A stretch of DNA of 47,299 nucleotides, from positions 1 to 47,299 of IMG/VR virus record IMGVR_UViG_3300008624_000021, one strand, 5' to 3'. Made by a program: the position numbers and the translations under genes. This document shows positions 8,223 to 19,600 of the stretch, in pieces. Position 1 is the stretch's first letter. Each line of letters begins with the position of its first letter. The notes under the pieces are model-generated. The model did no database searches, had not been told where the DNA came from, and was given only the letters and a program-made list of their open reading frames with translations. Source of the stretch: a virus.

Positions 8223-9464
8223 CTAAGAATAATAATCAACATTGAATAAAATAGAACTCCTTTCCTTTGATGCACACTCTATAAGTTCATCATTCACATA
8301 AACATGGTATCCCATCCAACTATCCGTTATAGGAACAGAAAATGTAATCGAACCATCAACTTCATAATTGTCATATTCATAAATCTGATCTGCAAAAACC
8401 TTCCACTTGAAATTATATGCTTCAACCTTTGTCATAGTACAATATAATTTATCCTCACAAGAAATAACACGAACCAGATCCTGTGTTGGTCGCCTTATAT
8501 AATAATCATTTTCTGGTTTCTTTAGTAGAATAGAATATTCAATAATTCTAATTATCTCATCAATTTCCCTATCGTTCAGTATATTATTATAAAGGGTGAA
8601 TATGTTACATGAAGTATAATCTCTGTTATACATTGGATATATATCTGAATGACAATCTTTCAATTGCCCCATTTCAGTATAAACTCTTGCCCATTTCTCG
8701 AAATAATCAACATCATTTTGACTTCCATGACTTTCATAATAACTACTACCATATGCATTATGACTATATATGGCAATCAATCTTGGTATCTTGCATAAAC
8801 TGGCAAAGTGCATAAAACCAGATTGTCCACCAATAAAAAGAGATGAATTTCCAACAACATAAAGTGCATCATACAGATTATCAGAAGTATATGTTCTGAC
8901 AGAAGCATTAGTAATCAATTCTGGCTTATCGGTGACAATCAACAATCTATCTCCACAAATATCAAAAAGTCTATCAATTAAATTATTGACAAATTCTTCA
9001 CCGTGATACCGAGTAACATTGTAGAAAAAATCATCTGTTAAAAACAATGGTGAAAAGACAAAATAACTACCCCAATCAAATTCTGGGCCACCATACAAAT
9101 CTTTATCTAACCTGATGTTAGGGATTACTATATCACCATATTTGTCTCTGACATATGTAGATGCTACATCAACATGCCCCGAATCATACATCCAAATATC
9201 ATCTTCAATTTCTATATCTGAGAATTCATCAAAGCATTCTTCAAATAAAATATGTGCCTTCATGTTACGATGTAATTCTTCAGTATATTCAAAATGTACA
9301 TATTTATGTTCAATTATTCGTTTATATTTCGCACAAACTGCCGTTCTGCATATATCACCAATTCGCATTGGGTATTTAATGATCTTATTATCATATGGTT
9401 TATTATCATTTTGTATATCCAACACATGATAATAGGGTTTTATTTGAATTTCATGTTTTTTCAT
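8223..9464 (-). CDS. Putative GT-B glycosyltransferase
   Basis: The open frame extends to a TTG at 9500, but a late promoter at 9504-9511 would start RNA at about 9498, so the ATG at 9464 (413 residues) is preferred; the ribosome-binding site is weak. The protein is soluble. Residues 212-223 (GGQSGFMHFASL), with the following IPRLIAIYSHN, match the sugar-nucleotide-binding C-lobe loop of GT9-like and related GT-B enzymes (G.SG..H.A). The N-lobe has YPMRIGDICRTAV (near 32-44), like the G.GD loop of heptosyltransferases. The last 80 residues look like an added beta-rich domain. It lies directly after the 385-aa BAHT-like gene and before the nucleotidyltransferase. The acceptor is unknown. Confidence 0.6.
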   Translation of the reverse strand: MKKHEIQIKPYYHVLDIQNDNKPYDNKIIKYPMRIGDICRTAVCAKYKRIIEHKYVHFEYTEELHRNMKAHILFEECFDEFSDIEIEDDIWMYDSGHVDVASTYVRDKYGDIVIPNIRLDKDLYGGPEFDWGSYFVFSPLFLTDDFFYNVTRYHGEEFVNNLIDRLFDICGDRLLIVTDKPELITNASVRTYTSDNLYDALYVVGNSSLFIGGQSGFMHFASLCKIPRLIAIYSHNAYGSSYYESHGSQNDVDYFEKWARVYTEMGQLKDCHSDIYPMYNRDYTSCNIFTLYNNILNDREIDEIIRIIEYSILLKKPENDYYIRRPTQDLVRVISCEDKLYCTMTKVEAYNFKWKVFADQIYEYDNYEVDGSITFSVPITDSWMGYHVYVNDELIECASKERSSILFNVDYYS

Positions 9465-9480
9465 CGTAAAAATCACTATC

Positions 9481-10638
9481 CTATATTTCGGTTTCCTCAA
9501 TCTTATTTATAACCATCTCTGGTGTTATCAAACGAGTACATTCAAAATCCTTTCGGTAGAAACACCCTGCCTGTAACTCGTAATTCCTCAATATGTTAGT
9601 ATCTTCAAGACACCCCCTACAGTAATTATCAGCAGAAAGACCAATTCTAGTCACATTATCTTGAAATGAAAATTCTTCTTCTACACTGCCAACTATTAAA
9701 AAGCAATACTTGTCTATAAAATTTGCCATCCATGAAAGACCGCTATCTAGCCCTACATAAAAATCAGAATTCTTCAGTGTGCCAAGTCTATGTAAAAATG
9801 AATACGATTCACCAGATAAATCAAATGTGTTACTAAGGTTAGACTTTTCCTGTGAAATAGAAACCATTGTATACCCCCTACCTACAAAATAATCAACCAA
9901 TTCTTGCCAACCATTTTCATGATGCCATTGTTTGCTAACCATAGATGCGAACTCGGAGAAACAAATATATGGTCTGGGTATACTTTCTTCTATATCTGGT
10001 ATCTCTTTGAGAGTAGGTTTCAATAGATGATTATCTGAGATCCCCAATAAATCCAACCACCGCTGAGTGTAAGGTTTTCTTCTGATAGTATTATTTCCGT
10101 GATCTACCCAAGTTGTGAAATGATAATCAATATTGGAAATGAAATCGTTTCCATCTTCTGACAAGTACAAAGTATCTTCATACTCCTTTGCGTGTGGAAT
10201 GATAGTAATAAAGGATAACTCATCTGTGATGGAATTGAAGAAATCATTCATCTTGTGTGTACTAACAAAAACATTCTTACATCCATGAACTTCTTTGAAC
10301 CTTCTAATTACGCTTACAATATTAAAAACATCACCAAACCCACCAGAATGAATATTTTGTTCGATACTAAATGCTACATTTTTATTAGTGAACGATACTT
10401 CATGAGTTTCATATAGAACACCATTTTCATACGATTTTACTACAACCTGTTCTTGTAATAAATTGAACACACGATATGATGCTAAAAAAGTTTTATCCTT
10501 TTTACTAGACCAAAAATGTTTCTTGGTAGAAAACTCAGACCCCTCTATCTCTAATGTGAAAAGTCTTTCTTCCCCATCATCTGGAACTAAATCGGCTACT
10601 AAAAATATACAATCTCTTTGAAATTTTAGTCTATACAT
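9481..10638 (-). CDS. BAHT-like protein O-heptosyltransferase, copy 2
   Basis: This 385-residue protein resembles autotransporter O-heptosyltransferases (TibC/BAHT, GT9 fold). Visible marks: an N-terminal beta domain (1-90), a SGGFGDVFN loop near 98-106, a WQELVDYFVGRGYTMVSIS segment, SGLSWMAN at 299-306, and the cysteine finger C340-x2-C343-x15-C359-x7-C367, comparable with the iron-binding finger of TibC. Known family members transfer heptose from ADP-heptose to serines of repetitive adhesins. The ATG overlaps the stop of the 3745-aa fibre gene by 8 nt, so the enzyme is translated together with its likely substrate. Its last codons contain a late promoter for the next gene. Family membership is fairly secure from motifs; donor and acceptor are inferred. 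Confidence 0.72.
   Translation of the reverse strand: MYRLKFQRDCIFLVADLVPDDGEERLFTLEIEGSEFSTKKHFWSSKKDKTFLASYRVFNLLQEQVVVKSYENGVLYETHEVSFTNKNVAFSIEQNIHSGGFGDVFNIVSVIRRFKEVHGCKNVFVSTHKMNDFFNSITDELSFITIIPHAKEYEDTLYLSEDGNDFISNIDYHFTTWVDHGNNTIRRKPYTQRWLDLLGISDNHLLKPTLKEIPDIEESIPRPYICFSEFASMVSKQWHHENGWQELVDYFVGRGYTMVSISQEKSNLSNTFDLSGESYSFLHRLGTLKNSDFYVGLDSGLSWMANFIDKYCFLIVGSVEEEFSFQDNVTRIGLSADNYCRGCLEDTNILRNYELQAGCFYRKDFECTRLITPEMVINKIEETEI
9504..9511 (-). promoter_or_regulatory. T4-type late promoter within coding sequence
   Basis: The minus strand reads a perfect TATAAATA, overlapping Val-Ile-Asn codons near the end of the 385-aa transferase gene. The predicted start near 9498 gives a 34-nt leader to the ATG at 9464. 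It can drive the glycosyltransferase, nucleotidyltransferase, cupin, methyltransferase and GDPD-like genes independently of the fibre. Confidence 0.6.
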
Positions 10639-13600
10639 TTCTTGGTTTCCCTAATATATCATATAAATTTTGAATTTCATTATCCAATGTATGCAAACCA
10701 GATAGTAAAACAGATATTAGTGCTAATCCCCTAACCTTCTTATAACCATCCACTCCATCATAAACCAATTCTGGATAGATCTGTTCGATTTGCTGTGCAA
10801 TAACTCCAAGTTGCTTTCCATGATATTCTGGTAGACCACCTTCAATTGCATCATGACCTAAATCCCAATTAAAAGCACTTGGAGCCAGTTTTCTTAATTT
10901 TTCTAAAGTTCCCGTCCAACCACTGATATTACTTTTCAATCTCTCGTCGGAAGTACCACCACCTTCACCAGACGAACCTGTTTGGCCTGATGCACCCGAT
11001 TGACCAGACGAACCTGTTTGGCCTGATGCACCCGATTGACCTGACGAACCTGTTTGTCCTGATGTACCTACTTGACCTGACGAACCTGTTTGTCCTGATG
11101 TACCTACTTGACCTGATGTACCTGTAATACCAGATGCACCAGAAGTACCTGTGATACCTGATTTACCTGTAATACCAGATGCACCAGAAGTACCTGTTTT
11201 ACCAGAAGTACCTGTGATACCTGACTGTCCTGTAACACCAGATAATCCTGTAACTCCAGAAACACCTCTGGGTGCTTTAGTAACAGCCACAGATGCTTCA
11301 ACAATTACAGTATCAGATGTATTATCAACTAGTCCATATTGTCTTGCCAACTGATTTAGAATTTTTGCCTTTAACGTAAATGAAGTAAAAGAAGATGACC
11401 AAGAACCACCACTAAAACTGTATACACCACTTGTATCAATAGAAACCGTAAGACCACTCGATGAACCAGATGCTGTTGCCCCAAAAGAACCACTACCAAC
11501 AGCAAATTGTACATCTGATTGTGTTCGTAAATCTGTTTTTCCTACAGTTACTAACATGAAACCACCAGAACCACCATAGGTCAAATCATTTGCACCACTT
11601 TCCGAACCATCCATACCAGTTCCATCTTCGTTAGTAGCTACTGTAGATTTAGGATTTGTTAGATATGCAACCGCATTACCTATGCCCTTTTTAGACTTGG
11701 CAATGGTAAATTTAGAACTAACTGATACTGTTTCTGAACTGGTTTCTGCCACTAACCCATATTTCTTAGCAGTCACATTCCCAATAACACAAATCAATTC
11801 AAATTCTTCTTTATCTGTATTCCAAGTATCACCTGATCCATTATCTTCTTTTATTCTATAAATTCCATTATCCCAAATCTCAATTCTCAAATCATTTTGA
11901 ACATGATTTACTGGACTATTACCTGTTGGTTCACCTATCAATGGTTTTGGATCTTCAGTAGAAGATGTTAATGATGTATAGGTAGGAGTAGCAGCGGTCT
12001 TTATCTTAAAATGTGTATCAGTTTCGAGACTAACAATAACATCACCAACAGTGGCAATCATCTGCCCCTGACTTGCATAACTACCTCTAAAATCAAAAGT
12101 AGTTCCATCTGGATCTCTATCACCATATGGATTAGTTGAGACTATTGTACTATCATTAGTCAAACGACCAACAGCAACACTCGCACCCTGTTTTGCTTTA
12201 CTGATCGTAAACTTTGCAGATACTGTAACTGTATCAGAACTACTTTGAGCCACTAACCCATATTTTTTGGCAGTGGTATTTCCAACTATTGCATTCAATT
12301 GAAATTCAGTTTCATCTTGATTCCACGCACTATCTTCTTTGATCTTATAGACACCATCATCATCTATCTGTAACGATAATCCATCTATCGTATGTTCAAT
12401 TGGATTTCCAGTAGCAGTTGTTTCATTTTGTGCATCATCTGTAATCTTAAAATGAACATCATTGGTTGTACTGATGGTAGTTTCACCAGCAACAACAGTC
12501 ATTGTACCCTGTTCTACATATGCAGATTTGAATGCCAAAGCAGTACCATCTGGTTGTAAAGTACCAGCACGATTTGTTGTTATTACAGTTGTATCATTGG
12601 TCAATCTACCATGAACAGTACTCGCACCCTGTTTACCTTTACTAATGGTAAATACTTTATCAATATATACTGAACCCTCAGCCCCACTATAATCGGAATC
12701 TACAATACTTTTAGTTATTGCGAAAGAATTAGGAATAGTTGCCCTTATTGTAAATTCTTCTGCATCTGAAGTCCAACTATTATATGTGTTGAGTCCATAT
12801 CCACCATTAGTCTGATGAATTTGTAATTTTAAACCATTTTTATCAGCAGAAACATGATAATCACCATCTGTACTTCCACCAACTATGGTATATGTAATAC
12901 CATTTGAATCATCATCCACCGAACCAGCAAAATAGACATTCATAGCACCATCAGCACTATCTTTCCATGTATCACCACCACCATTAAACGCAACACCATC
13001 AAATTGGGTAGTACCTGTAACATCCGTTGGCATTACCACACCATCATTAGTTAATTTTGCTTCGTATGTCTTTGCACCTTCTCTTGCTCTGGTAACATCA
13101 AGTACCTTTGATACTGAAAAATCTGCTGAACCTAATCCGTATTTTTGTGCTTCAGTTGCTTTAATGGTTGCAGTAATAATAAATTCTGTGTGGTCAACGG
13201 TAGTCGTCCAATTATTAGTACCAGTATGGGATATTAGATAGTATTGTTTTCCGTTATTACCAGCAACATAATTGGTATCTGCAACACCATTAGCACCACC
13301 ACTAGTAGTAAACAATAACTTCAAATTATCATTGTTAGTATTAACTGCAAATTTAACAACAGAACTAGGAACTAATGTGATTTCTCCACTATCACCCCTA
13401 ATAGAAATCTCTGCCTTACCCGAATATGACTCACCTGTTTCAGTGAAGTCAATTGGTGTTGAACCATCTATTTTATAATTACCCTTTCTGTTAGTAGAAA
13501 CTATAACTGGATCACGGGTAAGTCGTAAATCAACTCTTGCACCTACTTTATTTTTGCTGATGGTAAATTTCTTATCTATGGTTATAGCACTACTACCAGT

Positions 13601-16600
13601 AGTCAGACCCCAAAGTTTTGCCTGTGCATTTGTTATTGATGCTGTTAATGTAAATTCTTCTGTATCTGAATTCCAAATCTTATTGGTATTATTTTCATTG
13701 GCAAGAGAATATGCACCACTAGCACCATTTATTGTAATCGTCAATTGGCTATCTGATGTTGTTGTACCTGTAAATGTAACATCAGCATGACTTGATTGAT
13801 TCACTCCATTGACCAATACTCTAAAATCACCACCAGCAACATTATAATCTATATGACCTCCATTCAATGATTTCGTACCTTCTGGCCCTGTTACTACTGT
13901 CACTGGATCATTGGTCAATAAACCCTCAACAGTACTTTCACCTTTCTTAGATTTTGTTATAGTGTAGATTTTTTGTGCAAGAACATCTGAACCATCATTT
14001 GACAAACCCCAAATATTTGCTTGTGAACCAGCAATTTTAGCATAAAGGGTAAATTCTTCTGAATCGGTATTCCAAGTTGCACCAGAAAGGGTATATGCAC
14101 CAGTTGCAGCGTTAAGTGTAATGGTTAAATTATTATCAGTAGATGTTAAATCTCCAGAAGTTGCATAGGTAGTTCCATCCAATGAATAACTAACATTAGA
14201 ATCGGTATTTACTACACCATCCGTTCCAAACCCAGCTACAATGACATTAAACTTCCCACCAGCATTAGTATAATCTAGTGCCGATGTTCCATCTGGTGCT
14301 TTATCACCATTACTATTAGTTGGTATACTAACTGGATCATTAGTCAATGTAACTTCAAATGGTGCTTGACCTTCTCTTGCCTTACTAATAGTATAAGTCA
14401 AATCGACATTAACTGCACTACCATCAGAAGAAATTCCTTGTGATTCAGCATACGAACCAGCAATTATTGCCCGTACTATAAAATCAACTGAAGAACTTGA
14501 AGATGCCCATCCACCATTTTCTTCTAAGATGTAATTTCCATCAGTATCAGTAAAATCAAATTTCAACCCTGATATTGTTCTGTTATCTACATCATAGTCA
14601 TCATCACTCTGTTTGACTGCAAATGTCACACTAGCATTATCTTGTACTTCAACACCATCAATTACTACTTTGAATTGCCCAACTGCACTAGTTAAATCTA
14701 TTGCAGTTGTACCACCGCCAGGTGCTAGAGTACCAGCCGCATTAGTAGGTATTGAGACATTAGCATTAGTTAAATGACCACCAACTGTACCCAACCCCAT
14801 TTTTGCCTTTGCTACATCCAGAACCATATCCAAATTAACTGCACTGCTATCGTCATTTAATCCCAGAGTTTTTGCTTTAGCACCAGAAATAGTTGCTCTC
14901 AGTATGAATTCTTCAGTATCAGATGTCCATGCACTATTTTCCGTTAAAGTGTATACACCAGATGCTTCAACAATTGCAAGTTGCAATCCACTGATAGTTC
15001 TAGTTGCCCCGAATGAACCATTTGCTTGCTTAACTTTATAAGTAACATCACTAGTTATTTCAATTCCACCATAATAGGTTTTCATTTCACCTGTGCCAAT
15101 TGTACCAAGTGCTGTACCATTTGGTCTTTTTGCACCATCATTGGTAGTAGCAATTGCAATTGGATCTTTGGTTAATCGAACTACTGGAGTATTAAATCCC
15201 TTCCCTGCTTTAGTTAGAACCTGTGCTACCTTTCTAGTAGAAACTACACCTTTCAAATCGCAAATTTTGAGATTAAATTCAACTTTAACCGTATTGATAG
15301 TATTACTAATGGCACTGAAATCTCTCATTACTATAGAATCATTTCCTGTAACTGATGTATCTCTATCTTGGAAAGAACTTACGATATTAAGATTTTGTGT
15401 ATTGTTTGCCGAAACATGAGGGTCTAAAGCAGTTCCAACTTTCAACCCATGTGATGCTGTAATGGTAAGGGTATCCAGATAATACTGACCAGCAGTTAAT
15501 GTAGTTGTGGTTGTACCAGCAACGGTTGTATACTTATTTTTTGGTTCGAGATAAGTTGGCCCTTGTCTAACTGTGAGTTCTGTTGCTGTACCAGTTAGTT
15601 CACTAGTCTGTACAACATTATCATCCCCTGCCTTGATAGTAAAGGTTGGTGTGGTAAGTTGAATCTCCATACCATCTTCACCCTCAATCAGTTTAGTCAA
15701 TGCAATCTGAGATGATGCCTTTTCTTGATTATCAGACGTATCACCAGAATCTAATGTTATCTGTGCATCCCCACCACTAATATTGGAACCATGAATTTTT
15801 AATACATCACCATCATCATAACCAGCACCACCTTGATTGACAGTAATACCTGTAATTGCACCGCTAGAATTAACTGCGGTAATATTAACGGTCAGACCTG
15901 TTCCATTTCCTGTACCACTAACCTCAGAAGTTTCTACATCAGATTTTACCCTATAACCAGAACCAGCAGTTGAAATAGATGGTGTTCCAGTTACTACCCC
16001 ATCATCAATCTGTTTTGCCGTAATAACAGCAGATGCTCGATAATTTCCAGCAGAAATATTTGAGGATTCGGTAAATTTATCTCGATGGGCCCATGCTTTG
16101 ATGACATTTCCACCAGATTTATAATCTGTGGTATGAGTAGTGCCATCACCAGTATAATATGATATTGTACCAGTTGGTTGTGATGTACCAAATGCCAAAC
16201 CAATACCAGTAGAACTACCAGTTAATGCCGTTCCTGTTTGATCTTCTGATGTGGTTGACCACTGCACCCTAGTTTTACTAGAACTTGCAGCTGCTTCGTC
16301 TGTTGTTGAAATTATCTTAGGTGTAATTGCAATCCATTCTGGTGTAACTGCATCATTTGAACCTGTAGTATCTTTTTTCTCAGTGTAAACAAGTGCTTCT
16401 GCACTTAGTGAAATATCAGTTGCATCTGAACCTAAACGAGATTTGGTATAGGAAAGAGATCTGGAAAGAGATTCGATTGCCGTGTCTTCTCCAAATTTCC
16501 TGACTTTAATAGTCATTGGTACAGACGCACTATCAGCAGACATCGTAACTTTTCCACCAGAAGTTGCTGGTGTTATAGTAACTATATTGGTATTGTTAGC

Positions 16601-19600
16601 ATTACCCTTTACCGACATATCATCAAATTGAGTTGTTACATCAGCATTTACACTAGCAATACTTGCAGTCTTACCACTCTGAACTATTGTATATGAACCA
16701 TTTTTAGTTGTTGTATTGAGTGGATTTCCACTTCCATCAGGAACAACATAAGTTAATTCCCTAGCACCCTGTAAAACTTTAATAGTTGATTGCCCTGCCG
16801 ATGCCTCTGAATCATCAACCTTTCCATTTGCATCCGATTGGAAAGTATGTGCTTCATTTGATATGATGGCTGTGATAGCATCCGAACCTTCTGTTACATT
16901 GTAAATGGTGTAATCATCAGAAAAGGTTTCTCCACCACTGGTAACTGTTGCTGTTATAGTTGCTGTTTTTAGAAATTTGGAATCTGCACCCGAACCATGA
17001 GTGAATTCCTTCATAGGTACATAAACAACTTTTGTGCTATTTGAACCTAATGCTGGATATGCATTCTGTGTAACAGGAGTACCAGATGCACCCGAACTTG
17101 GATACAAAGAAACAAAATCATCGCCTGGGTCAGTGTTTGTCAATGTTCTGCCATCAGTATCCCATTTAATCTTAGCATCATCAACTGCCGAAATTTTTAT
17201 TTGTCCACCACCATCACCAGCAGTTGGAATGGAAACTATATCATTAGCAGTATATCCACTACCCTCTTTTCCAGCAACTAATGCCACTGTCTCTAAAGCA
17301 TTATTACTACTAGAATCAACTGCCGAAATCGTAACATGCATACCCGTTCCAGTACCACCCGAAACTGCATATTCTGTCGCACCTGTACTATATTCAGACC
17401 CTGCCTGAGTATGTACAACCAAAGTCTTGGGTACACCATCTAAATTCTGAGTATTAACTGTTAATTGTATTTCTTGAGTAGACGTACTGGCATCTGGATT
17501 GTCAGTTTCATCTGGAACATCATTAGGTTTTTTCGTACTAGCAAATACAAAAGTTTGATGATCTCCCGTCAAACGAACTGTCTGTGAAAGAATACCAACA
17601 TCACCTTTAATAGATTTAGTAAAGGATTGAATTCGATTAATGGTTTTGGTTTCACCATTACCCCTTGTGATGACAATAGGATAGGTGATAGATGCAAAAT
17701 CAGCCACCATTGCTGATGGTGTACCAGAAACATATTTAACTGCACCATTGGTAGCAGTAGGTGAACCACTTTTAGTTATATTGGTATCAATAATATCACC
17801 AATCTTCCATGTACCAGCAGTATCGGTAATTTTAACTTGTCCACCACCAGCACCTACATCAATAATATCACCAACTTTATAACCACTACCCTTAGTGTGT
17901 ACTGTTGCGGTTGCTGTAATAGTGGTCTGACCAGAACCCAAACTTATAGTAAATAAATCATCATCTGTTCTGGAAGTATCAACATTTTCAGTTGAGATGT
18001 TAGTTTGCCCCGAACTATAACCCGAACCAGCAGCCAATACCTCAAAATCATACACTCGACCTGATATAGCAGTGGCATTATATTCTACCTGTACATTACC
18101 CTCGTATACTTCGATGTCTGTACTACCACCGTTATAAGTTGTTACATTACCATTTTCCCCTGCTCGGAATGTGTGATTCTCATTAGTCAGTACAGTAGTT
18201 ATTGCATCTTTGGCATCTGTTGTACCAATAACTGTAATAGAATCAGTAGCAATAACTGGATTTCCTGTCACAAGAGCAATTTGTGCAGTTCCACCAGTAA
18301 TAGTAACATTTTCACCATTGACATAATCAATACCAGCATTATTAACTGTCACCTCTGTAATAGCACCTGTACTTGAATTTGTAGTCAAATTAACCGTTAG
18401 TCCAGTACCAGTACCACCCGTAACACTAACATTGGTTCCGTTCTTATATCCTGTATTGGTTCCAGTGATAGAACCAAACCCTGTTACTACATCATTCTGA
18501 TAACTATCATAAACATTGACGGCGAAAACCCGTTTAATAAATCTAGTTGCCTTTGAAGTAACAGATTCGGTAATAGTATCACCATCAGTCTCACTAATAT
18601 CAAATATTTTTCCAACTGCCAATGTCGCAACATCTGATTCTGTACCATCTTCCGTCTGTGTTATTTCGTAATAGGCATCTTTAACTAAATTAGTTGCCTT
18701 TGCTGTTAGTGTAACCGAACTCGGTGTTGGTTTATTATTGGCCGAATCATAGGCAATTTGATAGTCATCCGAGGTCAACTTAACTGTAACAGGTGCTTTG
18801 GCAGTAGTTGCCTTTGAATAGGTAATTGTTCGTTGGAAATTGGTATTACTTTCACCATCACTAGACTGAACTGTAATGTCAATATCTACTGAAGCATTAT
18901 CTGCAAATATATTGAGTCTATCACCACCATCTTTAGGTTTAATTGAAATTTTGTCATTAGCATAATCAAAAACTAACGTTTCAATCTCCATATTATTTAA
19001 ATTGGATGCAGTTGGTTGGGCAATATACCATGAACCTTTGGTCAAAGAACCAGCACTAGCAACATCCAATTTAGTTATACCCTCATAGACAGTTACATCA
19101 CAAGTACCCGCTGCCTGTTGTTGGTCATCAACCTTACCCGTAGAATCAACAGGGAATGTATGATTTTCGTTGGATAGTAATATAGTATATGCGTCTTTAC
19201 CTTCCTTCAGTTTATATAAAGTATAGGTATCATCTAAGGTACTAGTTCCACCATCAGCATCAGTAGCAAATTCTGCTTCGACACTAACAGTAGCAGTTTT
19301 TAAGAAATCCAACCCAATCGTTAGTGTAGCATTTCCACCACCACCAGAAATGGTAACTGTTTCACCATGAACATATCCTGTTCCTTTATTACTTGGGTCA
19401 ACAGTAACATTTTTTACCACACCATCATCAGTAATATTAACTAAAACCTTCAAACCAGTACCAGTACCACCCGTAGCATTAACTGATGTTGTAGATGAAC
19501 TATATCCAGTACCAGCATTTAAAATAGTAACTTTATCAACTGCATGGTCGGGAACAAAATTCCTGACATCTAATACTCTCTTGTTATCATTAGCAATTGT

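Noticed and set aside
10977-11220. Regular 36- and 45-bp repeats as a CRISPR-like array
   Set aside because: Repeats are contiguous, lack unique spacers and translate in frame to Gly-X-Y triplets.
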